Origin: CALREJ01 sp964533375 | Lineage (GTDB): Bacteria; Patescibacteriota; Gracilibacteria; Peribacterales; Peribacteraceae | NCBI GenBank assembly: GCA_964533375.1 | Contig: CAZHLW010000002.1 | Coordinates: forward strand, 1-64,000 | Length of the DNA: 64,000 bases | Direction of reading: 5' to 3' | Shown: piece after piece, positions 1 through 11,124 of the stretch | Layout: each line of letters starts with the position of its first letter | How positions within the stretch are numbered: the stretch's first letter is position 1 | Made by a program: the position numbers and the translations under genes | Notes under the pieces: generated by a model | Database searches by the model: none | Seen by the model: the letters and a program-made list of their open reading frames with translations, nothing else | Told to the model about the DNA's origin: nothing

Positions 1-525
1 ATCCCCCTTCCGGGGTGCTTTTCACCTTTCCCTCACGGTACTATCCGCTATTGATATCTGCATCTGTTTAGCCTTGGGTGGTGGTCCACCCGGATTCGGG
101 CCGGATTTCACGTGTCCGACCTTACTCAGGAGTCCTCCTACGCTGCTTTCTATTTCGCCTACGGGGCTCTCACCCTCTATGGCCGGCCGTTCCAGGCACG
201 TTCGTCTATAGAAAGACAGTCGATGTTGAAGGTCCTACAACCCCCATAATAAATTATGGGTTTGGGCTGTTCCCTTTTCGCTCGCCACTACTTAGGGAAT
301 CTCTGATTTGATTTCTTTTCCTCAGGTACTAAGATGTTTCAATTCGCTGAGTGACCTCCCTGTGTAAACACAGGGTCTTGAGACATAACTCTCAAGGGGT
401 TGCCCCATTCGGAGATCTCCGGTTCATAAAGCCTGTCTAGCGGCTGACCGAAGCTTATCGCAGCTGACTACGTCCTTCGTCGGAATGCAGATTCGAGGCA
501 TCCGTGTGATGCGTTGAGTAACATT
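1..525 (-). rRNA. rrl: 23S ribosomal RNA, 5' portion (partial)
   Basis: The reverse complement reads as the 5' domain of bacterial 23S rRNA. It holds the helix around ACGGTGGATGCC-like sequence, the GGCGAGCGAAAAGGGAACAG-type block, GTGAGAGCCCCGTA and the GTACCGTGAGGGAAAGGTG segment. The gene runs off the left edge of the window, so only about 525 nt are present. The mature 5' end is placed near 525 by similarity and is uncertain by about 20 nt. No intron is visible in this part. No 16S 3' end, no anti-Shine-Dalgarno region and no tRNA lie upstream; the next gene upstream on the same strand is protein-coding. Confidence 0.95.
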
Positions 526-896
526 TTTCTTTTGTCCCTGAACTACAAGAGTTCAAGGGTACTGTTCACGTGTCACGTAGCGGGCAGAATATGCTCACAA
601 CGTTGTCACGAAAACAGGGTAATGATCATCTTTTTAGATTGAATTTTAAATTGAACTTTACAGTATGTATCGAACTTGAGAAGAAGTTCGATGCATGTCA
701 GCCGATGCTTCCAACGAGCAGGGTGGGCAAAGCGTCCGCTGCGATGACTCTTGAAGGAAGGTGCAAACCCTACAACAAGCTTCGAAGCTGTTTCTGGCTT
801 CCCAGAAACAAAAAGCGGGTGGCTCACGCACACCCGCAGAATCAGAAAGTTAGTACAAACGCTGATCCTACGGGTGGTCGCGAAGCAACATAGAGT
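526..896 (-). other. Leader (precursor) region of 23S rRNA with several hairpins
   Basis: This stretch between the predicted promoter and the mature 23S has no supported ORF. It contains a 9-bp perfect inverted repeat at 669-692, a hairpin with arms TTTCTGG/CCAGAAA near 791-809, and a GCGGGTG/CACCCGC hairpin at 816-838 followed on the minus strand by TTTTTG. The last looks like an intrinsic terminator inside the rRNA leader. Another short hairpin (TGAACT/AGTTCA, 538-556) sits next to the mature 5' end and could be a processing signal. Confidence 0.55.
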
Positions 897-902
897 AGAG
901 GG

Positions 903-930
903 ATTCTATAGGGAAAAATGGACCGGTCAA
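903..930 (-). promoter_or_regulatory. Promoter of 23S rRNA
   Basis: Minus-strand -35 TTGACC (925-930), 16-nt spacer, -10 TAGAAT (903-908), each 5/6 to consensus. AT-rich sequence lies upstream of the -35. Transcription would begin near 896, giving a leader of about 370 nt. Confidence 0.6.
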
Positions 931-1087
931 GGACAAAAAGTACATTTTGTGCTCAAGGAATAGAGGCGATTTTGGAAGAGTCAGAACGACATCAATCACC
1001 CTCATCCCGAAAGACGGATACGGAAATAGAAAGCAATGAGAATTTACCTATAAGTGCTTTAAAAACTACTTTTCATTCGTATGTGAC

Positions 1088-1125
1088 AAAAAACCACCAC
1101 CCCTGCTTGCGCTGTGGGGTGGTGG
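1088..1125 (-). terminator. Rho-independent terminator of the 1184-3817 gene
   Basis: A 10-bp perfect stem CCACCACCCC/GGGGTGGTGG (1094-1103 and 1116-1125) is followed on the minus strand by TTTTTT. It separates the S-layer-like gene from the 23S transcription unit. Confidence 0.9.
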
Positions 1126-1183
1126 AGCTCCTTGGTTTGTAATAGGTTTTCTCGTAACAGTCTTGGTAGAACCAAAATACTGT

Positions 1184-3817
1184 TTATGCCACTGCGGGCC
1201 GACCGAACGTTTGCCCAACGGCAATGTCATCGTCCAGGTCGGTTCCGCGCAGTGACACATGTGTCACTGCATCTCTATCGACCCACCCAAACCCCAGACT
1301 GGAAAAATCGGCAGCACCCCAGATAAAGGCGATGTCGTTCTCGTTCACCTGGTTATCCGTGACATTCACCGTGAAAACAAACGTGGGTGTCTCACCGTCG
1401 TTAATACGCGTATCGACTGCACCTCCTTCCAAGCCTTCAAAAAGGAACACATCGAACCCTTCGAACTGCAATACCTGCGTTGCCGCGACGGACGTCGAAC
1501 GATCGGCAGCATTTGAAAGTCTGCCTGACGTCCTGTCGATGGCAACATTGTGAGTGTTCACCACGACCGCATAGTCATCGATGACCAGATAGTTCCTCCC
1601 GTTTAAGAAGCTGTTGCTCCCGAAGACGTGAACTTGAGTGAAGAGCAGGTCGAGCAACCCCGTCTGAAGGAGAGCCGGCGCCTGTCCAAAATGTGCGTCG
1701 ATTGCGCTGGTCACTTCAACCATCGCCACCGTGTTCTCCACATTTTCCAAAAGCAAATTCGGCCCACCGCCCGGTTCAACACCGATGAAGATCGCCCCTT
1801 TCTGTCCTGCTGCTCCGGTATTCTGGTCGAGTTGGTTACTGGACGTAACCCCCCGCGCCTCAATCGGATTGAAATCAAAGCCGCTGATGATATTGGCCCG
1901 GATGATTTCGCCAGAGACAGACTGGCCTGCTTCGTCGTCTGTCATAACGTCCGGCACAAACCGGACAACGACATCCTGTCCTTTGGGGACAACGAGTTCG
2001 TTGTTATTCATCGTGACGAGCAATTGTGTGTAAAACCCCTGAGCGTTGATGCCTCCTGCGGCCGCCGTTGTGACAGCGGCAAAAGGTACCGTCTCGCCGA
2101 GGCGATAGAGATGCCCCCGGTTCACGGACTGCACGTCTTCACCTTGCACTTCATTGTCGAGTGACACAACGAATTGCGTCACCGCGATGTCTTCATACTC
2201 GGCACGGAGCCGGATCTTCATGATCGTATTGTTTGCACCCGGCAACAGGTACTCGGATTGAATTGCCGAGAAATCCGGCATAACAATCAGATTTCCCTGC
2301 GACTGAAGATGCCACAAGATCGACGGTGCGGTCGTGATGTGAATTTGCTCCGACGAGAGCGGCGAGCCTGTGCTCACCGTTTCCGCTTGGACCACTTCCG
2401 AATTTGCCGTATCGAACTTGAGTTGCAACGTATCGCTCACCAGTGATGATGCGACGCGCGCACGAACTTCGTACACTACTGTCCCGCCTACTGGGTTAAC
2501 GAATCCTCCTCCGACTAAATTGTTAAATGTCACCTGAGAATTTTGCGGAGACACGCCGTATTGTAATCTTGTTTCCGCAGTACCATTACCGTCCGTATCC
2601 ACATCCAATTCGTAGTCCGTTGCGTTCAGCAGACTTCCTGCCTGTGCCGAAAAGATGAACTGCGTGAGTAGAATATCCGCCCCTTGCGGGACAGATGATT
2701 CGAAGCGATAGAGCAGAATCTCCTGATTCTTCACAGCGGTATTGGTCGTACCAATATTTTTTCCTGTGATGAACACTTCCGGCTGGACCACCTTCTGAAA
2801 ATTGCCATTGATGACTCCGCCCGGTTCAACATCAACTACCGCACCGGTGTCGAGGTCGACCGCCTTGAGGTTGAACGCATTGGTCTGACCCGTAAGTCCG
2901 CCAATGTTGACTGTTCCCTCCTGTGCGGTCACAACGTGAACACGCAGCTGCAGATTCGGTTCCGGCGGGCCGGTGAGGTCGCCGAGAATCTGAAATGTAC
3001 CATCGCCGATCAGGACAAAATCCGGGACGCTATACACGACCAGGCCTTCGTACAAAATCGGTGACTCCGCGTGGATGACGGCACCTGTGGAGGTGAACCG
3101 TATATCCACATTGTGAATAAAATCCTCTACGTTCTCTATCAGTGAACCGTCCGACGAGTCGCGCGATTCAAAAGCGATGAACATGTTCTGCACGTCGACA
3201 CCATTTCCAGTGGTGTCATAGGTGACGTTCGCAAAATTGACGTCGTTCGTGTCCGGACTAAAACTGGTCGTAGGAGGACCGTTGATCTCCAGGTGGAGGA
3301 CAGTCACTTCCACGGGGTTGTCGACAGTAAAGACTGACGCCGGACCTCCGCTCACTGAAATCTTCTGACGCGGACGCAGTGGGGTAAAAGCCGACACAAT
3401 GTATTGGAAGGTTGCTCCGTCAGGAGCATCCTCTGGTACTGTGCCCCTCACTGTTCCGCCGTTCCTCTTGAGCAACTTCCATTCAGCCTTATTGATGTCG
3501 ACCCCAATGTCGACCGTCCCTGCGAACAAATGAAGATCGGTGAGAGCTGTCGTGCTTCCGGGCGTCGTTCCAACGTCGAGATGCGTGATCTTCGGCGCTC
3601 CTTTGAAATCGAAGTGCAGCGCATTGACCGTGTCTCCGGGCTCCGCCACTTGGGCTGAACCGGGGGTGATGACAATCGATGCGCTAAGCATGCTGCGATC
3701 TTCAAGGCATTCAATTCGTGTGAAAGAGTGTGATGTGGGTTGCCGCTTTTTTGGTGAGGAATTGCTACAAGCAAAACCACGGACAACATTCTTGAGCCAC
3801 TGCACTGAGACGAGCAT
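1184..3817 (-). CDS. S-layer-like surface protein with LEPR-XLL-like N-terminal motif
   Basis: Large secreted or surface protein of 877 aa from the ATG at 3817 (AAGGA 8 nt upstream). An in-frame GTG at 3871 would add 18 residues. Residues about 34-44 read RIECLEDRSML-SA, a close match to the N-terminal LEPR-XLL/LEDR-type motif common on planctomycete surface proteins. From about residue 345 to the end it aligns with the C-terminal part of the SLH protein at 17716-21978: both have TAVKN, then a Q-x-IF-x-AQ-GSLLN block, a DTDG-N/D-G calcium-loop-like segment, a VTFN-LxGGG block and a VDTRI block. It lacks SLH domains, so the two proteins share a body but differ in their N-terminal anchor. The promoter and terminator make it a single-gene unit. 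Function beyond a surface or structural role is inferred. Confidence 0.75.
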   Translation of the reverse strand: MLVSVQWLKNVVRGFACSNSSPKKRQPTSHSFTRIECLEDRSMLSASIVITPGSAQVAEPGDTVNALHFDFKGAPKITHLDVGTTPGSTTALTDLHLFAGTVDIGVDINKAEWKLLKRNGGTVRGTVPEDAPDGATFQYIVSAFTPLRPRQKISVSGGPASVFTVDNPVEVTVLHLEINGPPTTSFSPDTNDVNFANVTYDTTGNGVDVQNMFIAFESRDSSDGSLIENVEDFIHNVDIRFTSTGAVIHAESPILYEGLVVYSVPDFVLIGDGTFQILGDLTGPPEPNLQLRVHVVTAQEGTVNIGGLTGQTNAFNLKAVDLDTGAVVDVEPGGVINGNFQKVVQPEVFITGKNIGTTNTAVKNQEILLYRFESSVPQGADILLTQFIFSAQAGSLLNATDYELDVDTDGNGTAETRLQYGVSPQNSQVTFNNLVGGGFVNPVGGTVVYEVRARVASSLVSDTLQLKFDTANSEVVQAETVSTGSPLSSEQIHITTAPSILWHLQSQGNLIVMPDFSAIQSEYLLPGANNTIMKIRLRAEYEDIAVTQFVVSLDNEVQGEDVQSVNRGHLYRLGETVPFAAVTTAAAGGINAQGFYTQLLVTMNNNELVVPKGQDVVVRFVPDVMTDDEAGQSVSGEIIRANIISGFDFNPIEARGVTSSNQLDQNTGAAGQKGAIFIGVEPGGGPNLLLENVENTVAMVEVTSAIDAHFGQAPALLQTGLLDLLFTQVHVFGSNSFLNGRNYLVIDDYAVVVNTHNVAIDRTSGRLSNAADRSTSVAATQVLQFEGFDVFLFEGLEGGAVDTRINDGETPTFVFTVNVTDNQVNENDIAFIWGAADFSSLGFGWVDRDAVTHVSLRGTDLDDDIAVGQTFGRPAVA

Positions 3818-3846
3818 TCTTCTGGTCCTTACATTGAGAAAGCCTA

Positions 3847-3892
3847 TGTTATCAAGGAACCGTGCAAACACACGTTCAATCCCCTGATAACA
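3847..3892. repeat. Imperfect inverted repeat over the alternative start of the S-layer-like gene
   Basis: Arms TGTTATCAAGG (3847-3857) and CCCCTGATAACA (3881-3892) pair with one mismatch around a 23-nt loop. If translation begins at 3817 this is a 5' UTR hairpin or an operator just downstream of the promoter. Confidence 0.45.
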
Positions 3893-3913
3893 TCCTTAGT
3901 TGTTTGCCTTATA

Positions 3914-3941
3914 TTAATACATTATTTCATTAATTTGTCAA
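3914..3941 (-). promoter_or_regulatory. Promoter of the S-layer-like gene
   Basis: Perfect -35 TTGACA (3936-3941), 16-nt spacer, -10 TATTAA (3914-3919) on the minus strand. It is back to back with the promoter at 3965-3992. Confidence 0.7.
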
Positions 3942-3964
3942 AATAAGTCAGAATACAAGTGATT

Positions 3965-3992
3965 TTGACATTTTCAGAGCAATACGTATAAA
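3965..3992 (+). promoter_or_regulatory. Promoter of the 86-aa gene
   Basis: TTGACA (3965-3970), 16-nt spacer, TATAAA (3987-3992). The start site would be near 3999, leaving a leader of about 18 nt made mostly of pyrimidines and lacking a Shine-Dalgarno sequence. Confidence 0.7.
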
Positions 3993-4016
3993 TAACTTCA
4001 CTTTTCTTCCTCATCT

Positions 4017-4277
4017 ATGGTCAACATATTGCAACATCCCGAAGTACAGCCGTTTTTAGATCAAGCAGATCATACATTAAACAGATGGAGTTTTGGGCAG
4101 GAGGTAAAAGGCGAATTTCATCAATGTGTCCTTGATGCTTCCAGGTCTGGAGTTGATGCTGCCGTTGCCGCAGCACAATACGGCGCAACAAAGGGGGTTA
4201 ATGCATTGCTTACATTGTCTGAATCGGTCAAAACAAATGCTGCAGCTGTGCGAGCTCAAAATATGATGGGCTACTAA
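4017..4277 (+). CDS. Hypothetical 86-aa protein
   Basis: I do not recognise this protein. It is soluble and probably mostly helical, with an alanine-rich middle (AAVAAAQYG) and no Cys, signal peptide or membrane segment. It has a strong promoter, and its start is preceded by a pyrimidine tract (TCTTCCTCATCT) instead of an SD site. It converges on the ssb gene with one base between the two stop codons. The dedicated promoter and clean ORF support a real gene; function is unknown. Confidence 0.6.
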   Translation: MVNILQHPEVQPFLDQADHTLNRWSFGQEVKGEFHQCVLDASRSGVDAAVAAAQYGATKGVNALLTLSESVKTNAAAVRAQNMMGY

Positions 4278-4278
4278 A

Positions 4279-4722
4279 TCACGCCATCGGAATCTCCCCT
4301 TCCATAATAGTCTGCGGTGCAGCAGGGGTTTCTATCGGATGATCCTGGTTCATATCCATGGGCAGATCGTGATGCATGCTATCCATGCCATCGCGAGGGC
4401 CAAGGAGGACCAGGTTCTCGACCACAATTTCGGTACGGAAAATCTTCGATCCCTCGGGCCCATCCCAGCTGCGGGTTTTCAGATAGCCTTCTATATAGAG
4501 CGGCTTCCCCTTCCGGATATTCTGCGCACAAAAATCCGCCAGCCCGCCCCAGGCTACCAGGTTGTGGTACTCAGCAAGTGTCTGCTTCTCCCCGGTGTGA
4601 TCTTTCCACACGCGGTTCGTGGCAAGCCCGAAAGTGGCGACGGACTGACCATTGGCCGTAGCCTTCAGTTCCGGATCGCGTGTGACGTTCCCCAGTAAGA
4701 TTACTTTGTTCACTGACTTCAT
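4279..4722 (-). CDS. ssb: Single-stranded DNA-binding protein (first copy)
   Basis: OB-fold SSB of 147 aa that coats single-stranded DNA in replication and repair. The N-terminus has the family signature (VNKVILLGNVTRDPE, then ATFGLATNR), followed by YHNLVAWGGLADF and KGKPLYIEGYLKTRSW. After the fold (about residue 110) comes a Met/Asp/Pro-rich tail ending GEIPMA. This recalls, but does not match, the canonical DDDIPF tip that recruits SSB-interacting proteins. No SD precedes the start; the leader is about 25 nt and pyrimidine-rich. A second SSB lies 0.8 kb away, so the two probably have different roles. Confidence 0.95.
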   Translation of the reverse strand: MKSVNKVILLGNVTRDPELKATANGQSVATFGLATNRVWKDHTGEKQTLAEYHNLVAWGGLADFCAQNIRKGKPLYIEGYLKTRSWDGPEGSKIFRTEIVVENLVLLGPRDGMDSMHHDLPMDMNQDHPIETPAAPQTIMEGEIPMA

Positions 4723-4754
4723 AAAAGTTAAGAGAAAATACTAATGATTGAACG

Positions 4755-4784
4755 ATCATACACCCTGGAAAAATGTATGTGCAA
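4755..4784 (-). promoter_or_regulatory. Promoter of ssb (first copy)
   Basis: TTGCAC (4779-4784), 18-nt spacer, TATGAT (4755-4760) on the minus strand, about 33 nt before the ssb start codon. Confidence 0.6.
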
Positions 4785-4818
4785 GTAGTCATTTTGCAAA
4801 TGTAGAGGATTTCTATAT

Positions 4819-4870
4819 TTGACATAATTATATAAATATTATATATTTTCAATACTAGCATATTGCTAGT
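4819..4870 (+). promoter_or_regulatory. Promoter with operator-like palindrome for the 59-aa gene
   Basis: TTGACA (4819-4824), 17-nt spacer, TATATT (4842-4847). A perfect inverted repeat ACTAGC-atatt-GCTAGT (4854-4870) begins at the predicted start site, so it could be a repressor site or the first hairpin of the mRNA. Confidence 0.65.
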
Positions 4871-4904
4871 GACACCACAGGAACTCTAGAAAGGCAGATC
4901 GCTC

Positions 4905-5084
4905 ATGAGTACTGACCCCTACGTCGAACTTAGGCAGGATGGGAATTCGTTCATCGTACGCAGCAAGTCGGACAAAAGAGTCACCGTGACTCTGATGATC
5001 GACGGAAAGCAGACACAGGTGAATATCGAGCCAGCACAGACACTCGATATCACCGTCCATTCCGCGCTCTACACCCCCCGGTAA
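4905..5084 (+). CDS. Small hypothetical protein, 59 aa
   Basis: I do not recognise it. The ORF begins ATG AGT ACT GAC and ends CCC CGG TAA. It has an AAAGG Shine-Dalgarno 10 nt before ATG, a consensus promoter upstream and a strong hairpin just after the stop, so it looks like an autonomous single-gene unit. The product is short and polar, with alternating hydrophobic residues typical of beta strands (RVTVTLMIDG, then TLDITVHSAL). There is no Cys, signal peptide or membrane segment. Being one of the minority of genes here with an SD, it may have a different origin or regulation from its neighbours. Confidence 0.65.
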   Translation: MSTDPYVELRQDGNSFIVRSKSDKRVTVTLMIDGKQTQVNIEPAQTLDITVHSALYTPR

Positions 5085-5108
5085 CGCCGCCTCTCGTCCT
5101 GTGACTCT

Positions 5109-5141
5109 ACGCCCAGCTCTTCTACTAAGGGAGCTGGGCGT
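5109..5141 (+). terminator. Terminator hairpin after the 59-aa gene
   Basis: An 11-bp perfect stem ACGCCCAGCTC/GAGCTGGGCGT (5109-5119, 5131-5141) is followed by cacatttt. The U-tract is weak. Confidence 0.65.
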
Positions 5142-5445
5142 CACATTTTGAAACGCCTGTTTTTTCCTCACCCCCGCCCCCTCTCCCTGCCGCCCAACAT
5201 GACGCCCCGGGAGAGGGGAGTTTTGTGTATTGCTATATCGAAGGAGAATAATAAAAAAGAAGTTCCACCAGAAACATTTTCACGAAGTGAAAATGAGGGT
5301 TCGTCGTCGTTCATGGGGTGGAGTCCGGCTGCCCGGGGGGTGAAGGGGTCAGCGGAGATGCGGTCAGCCCGGACCGCACTTTTTGATTCTTTTTGGGGCA
5401 CGGCCAAAAAGAATGCCCGCCTGGCAAGGCCCCCAGAGGGATTAC
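5142..5445. repeat. Non-coding region with palindromic, GC-rich repeat sequence
   Basis: ORFs cross this stretch in several frames, but they have the low-complexity look (PRPLSLP, RERG-type words) of translated intergenic repeats. A CCCTCTCCC/GGGAGAGGG inverted repeat lies near 5170-5219. I see no convincing gene. Confidence 0.5.
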
Positions 5446-5475
5446 AAAAAAGGCGCCTTCCCGACGCCCCTTTTG
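5446..5475 (-). terminator. Terminator downstream of the second ssb
   Basis: On the minus strand GGGGCG-tcgggaagg-CGCC is followed by TTTTTT (5446-5451), 20-50 nt after the stop codon. Confidence 0.6.
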
Positions 5476-5497
5476 TCAAAAATAAAACCACCCGCGG

Positions 5498-5857
5498 TCA
5501 CGCAACCTCCGGTGCAATCTCTCCTTTCTTGGAGGAAAGCAGCACCAGCTTCTCCACAATTACTTCGGTCTTACTTGCATCCTTCCCGTCCTTCGTCTGA
5601 AACTTGGAGGTATGAATGCGGCCTTCGGCGTAGAGTGGTGAGCCTTTCTTGATGGCTTTGCCGGAAAAATCCGCAAGGCCGCCAAAGCAAACCAGAGAAT
5701 GAAATTCCGCTTCCTGCGCCGACTTGCCTTGGTCGTCTTTCACCGTGCGGTTGGTCGCAAGACCAAAGCTGGTGATGGAGAGACCCGACTTCGCGGCGCG
5801 GACATCGGGATCGCGGGTCACATTCCCGAGGAGAGTGATTCTGTTCACATTGAACAT
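5498..5857 (-). CDS. ssb: Single-stranded DNA-binding protein (second, tail-less copy)
   Basis: A compact 119-aa OB-fold SSB. It has the opening NRITLLGNVTRDPDV, then SFGLATNR, FHSLVCFGGLADF and KGSPLYAEGRIHTS. It ends right after the OB fold (KLVLLSSKKGE), so it has no acidic C-terminal tip for partner proteins. That fits a modified or accessory SSB more than the main replication protein, although which copy is essential cannot be told from sequence. It lies downstream of rpoB but behind the rpoB terminator. The start is preceded by a pyrimidine-rich stretch (TTTCTCCCATTTTT) and no SD. Confidence 0.93.
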   Translation of the reverse strand: MFNVNRITLLGNVTRDPDVRAAKSGLSITSFGLATNRTVKDDQGKSAQEAEFHSLVCFGGLADFSGKAIKKGSPLYAEGRIHTSKFQTKDGKDASKTEVIVEKLVLLSSKKGEIAPEVA

Positions 5858-5969
5858 AAAAATGGGAGAAAGAAATGAATGTCTCTATCGTAAAACCACA
5901 GCGATGCGGAGCGGGCGGGACAACGGATCGGAAAAAAGTCGATAATCGATTTTTTATTTACTTACAGCC

Positions 5970-6004
5970 AAAAACAGGCGTTCTACTATTACATAGAACA
6001 CCTG
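5970..6004 (-). terminator. Rho-independent terminator of rpoB
   Basis: An 11-bp stem (5975-5985 with 5994-6004, one G-T pair) is followed on the minus strand by TTTTT. It lies just past the rpoB stop and shows that rpoC is not co-transcribed. Confidence 0.85.
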
Positions 6005-6020
6005 CTTTCTTTGAATACTC

Positions 6021-10079
<4,059 letters not shown>

Positions 10080-10199
10080 AGAGAGGAGAATGAAAAGGTG
10101 GATAACAAGGAAACAGCCCTGCCGCTACCGCCATGCATCAAAAAGATGATGGGGTCGGCAGCGCTCAATACTCAATCGAAACCAGCTGTTGACCGGGGA

Positions 10200-10227
10200 A
10201 TTGTACGGTTTTTTTGACGTGGGTCAA
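10200..10227 (-). promoter_or_regulatory. rpoB promoter, sharing a palindromic -35 region with the divergent gene
   Basis: Minus strand: -35 TTGACC (10222-10227), 16-nt spacer, -10 TACAAT (10200-10205), leader about 115 nt. On the plus strand TTGACG (10214-10219) faces away, so the two -35-like elements form TTGAC-gtgg-GTCAA (10214-10227). Confidence 0.6.
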
Positions 10228-10232
10228 TGGTA

Positions 10233-10260
10233 TTGCTTTATATTAATAATATTGTATTAT
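10233..10260 (+). promoter_or_regulatory. Promoter of the 60-aa basic protein gene
   Basis: TTGCTT (10233-10238), 16-nt spacer, TATTAT (10255-10260). An alternative -35 TTGACG lies at 10214-10219 with TATATT near 10239. Confidence 0.5.
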
Positions 10261-10313
10261 ATTACTTGTCGCTGTTTCGCATTTTCGGCAATCCCTCCAA
10301 AGGAGACCATACG

Positions 10314-10496
10314 ATGGATGTAAAGAAAAAGCGCGCGAGAAGAAAAGTGGAACATATTCGCAGGATTCGGATCTTGGTTCCGTACTTTCACGTCGACCAC
10401 AGAGGTCGAAGGTGGAAACGGATGAAGATCATTGTCAAAATCAGCAGAATCTATCTGCCCGAACCTAAGAAAAGAAAAGGAAGCAAAAAGAAGTAG
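10314..10496 (+). CDS. Small, very basic hypothetical protein (60 aa)
   Basis: I do not recognise a family. The start at 10314 is chosen because AAAGGAG lies 8 nt upstream; a longer in-frame reading from 10227 begins inside the promoter. More than a third of the residues are Lys or Arg (KKKRARRK at the N-terminus, PKKRKGSKKK at the end), around a short hydrophobic middle (RILVPYFHV, MKIIVKISRIYL). That composition suggests a nucleic-acid or ribosome-binding protein, as inference only. It is divergent from rpoB and followed by another SD-bearing gene, so the two are probably co-transcribed. Confidence 0.65.
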   Translation: MDVKKKRARRKVEHIRRIRILVPYFHVDHRGRRWKRMKIIVKISRIYLPEPKKRKGSKKK

Positions 10497-10562
10497 TAGT
10501 GAAATGAATAGCTGATGAAATTGGTTCACAGCACAGTATAGGATTCCAGAAGGAGAACACTC

Positions 10563-10976
10563 ATGGTTATGAAGTCGACTGGGAAAAAACATCCCTCAAA
10601 AAAGGTGAAGCCAAAGCAGGAAGAAGAAGGAGTCGATGTGATCGGACCCCTGAAGGTCGTGGTACGACAGAAGTGCAACGTTCGCGGACGGGAAGTCTGG
10701 CTGGTTGGTGTTATGGACATGGGTAATGAGCAAACCTATATCTCCCTCACCAACGAAGAGGCCGAGGAAGTGTATTGGAAGTGGTACAACAAAAAAGCCC
10801 TGACACGCATCCTCATCGACCAAAAGGAAGAGGGTGATGCGAACGATGAAAATGACGCCTCAGCCGGCGATCCTGTCATCATGAAGGTCACGGCAATGGG
10901 CATCGCCAGGCCGCCTGCAAAGCGGCGCAAACCCGAGCCAAAAAAGGTTCACGGCAGCAGCAAGGGCAGCCACTAA
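10563..10976 (+). CDS. Hypothetical protein, 137 aa, charged termini
   Basis: No family recognised. AAGGAG lies 7 nt before ATG. The N-terminus is Lys-rich (KKHPSKKVKPK), a compact core of about 70 residues follows (PLKVVVRQKC through EEVYWKWYNKKALTRILID), then an acidic Asp/Glu/Asn linker and a basic Pro/Lys tail ending in SSKGSH. It sits 66 nt after the 60-aa basic gene and is closed by a strong terminator, so the pair forms a short SD-type operon. There are no membrane segments and only one Cys. Nucleic-acid binding is plausible but unproven. Confidence 0.65.
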   Translation: MVMKSTGKKHPSKKVKPKQEEEGVDVIGPLKVVVRQKCNVRGREVWLVGVMDMGNEQTYISLTNEEAEEVYWKWYNKKALTRILIDQKEEGDANDENDASAGDPVIMKVTAMGIARPPAKRRKPEPKKVHGSSKGSH

Positions 10977-11000
10977 TTGCTGAGCAAACAGTGACATCGA

Positions 11001-11036
11001 CCACCCAGACGGCATTTGTCCGCCTGGGTTGGTTTT
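11001..11036 (+). terminator. Rho-independent terminator of the 10314-10976 operon
   Basis: Stem CCACCCAGACGG with CCGCCTGGGTTGG (11001-11012, 11020-11032) followed by TTTT. Confidence 0.85.
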
Positions 11037-11045
11037 ATATGCATA

Positions 11046-11079
11046 GAAAAACCGGCCCCTCCCAAAAGCGAGAGGGGCC
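11046..11079 (-). terminator. Rho-independent terminator of the sugar phosphate isomerase gene
   Basis: Stem GGCCCCTC/GAGGGGCC (11054-11061, 11072-11079) followed on the minus strand by TTTTT after GG. It lies back to back with the plus-strand terminator. Confidence 0.85.
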
Positions 11080-11124
11080 AGTCGATGTTGGCAATAGTTT
11101 TTCAGAATGGCAGCAACAGTGATT

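Noticed and set aside
525..1100. A 16S 3' end or spacer tRNA upstream of 23S
   Set aside because: No anti-SD sequence (complement of AAGGAGGTGATCC) and no cloverleaf could be found on the minus strand.
5148..5600. ORFs on both strands between the two ssb genes
   Set aside because: Their products look like translated intergenic repeats (PRPLSLP/RERG words), and a terminator lies within the region.
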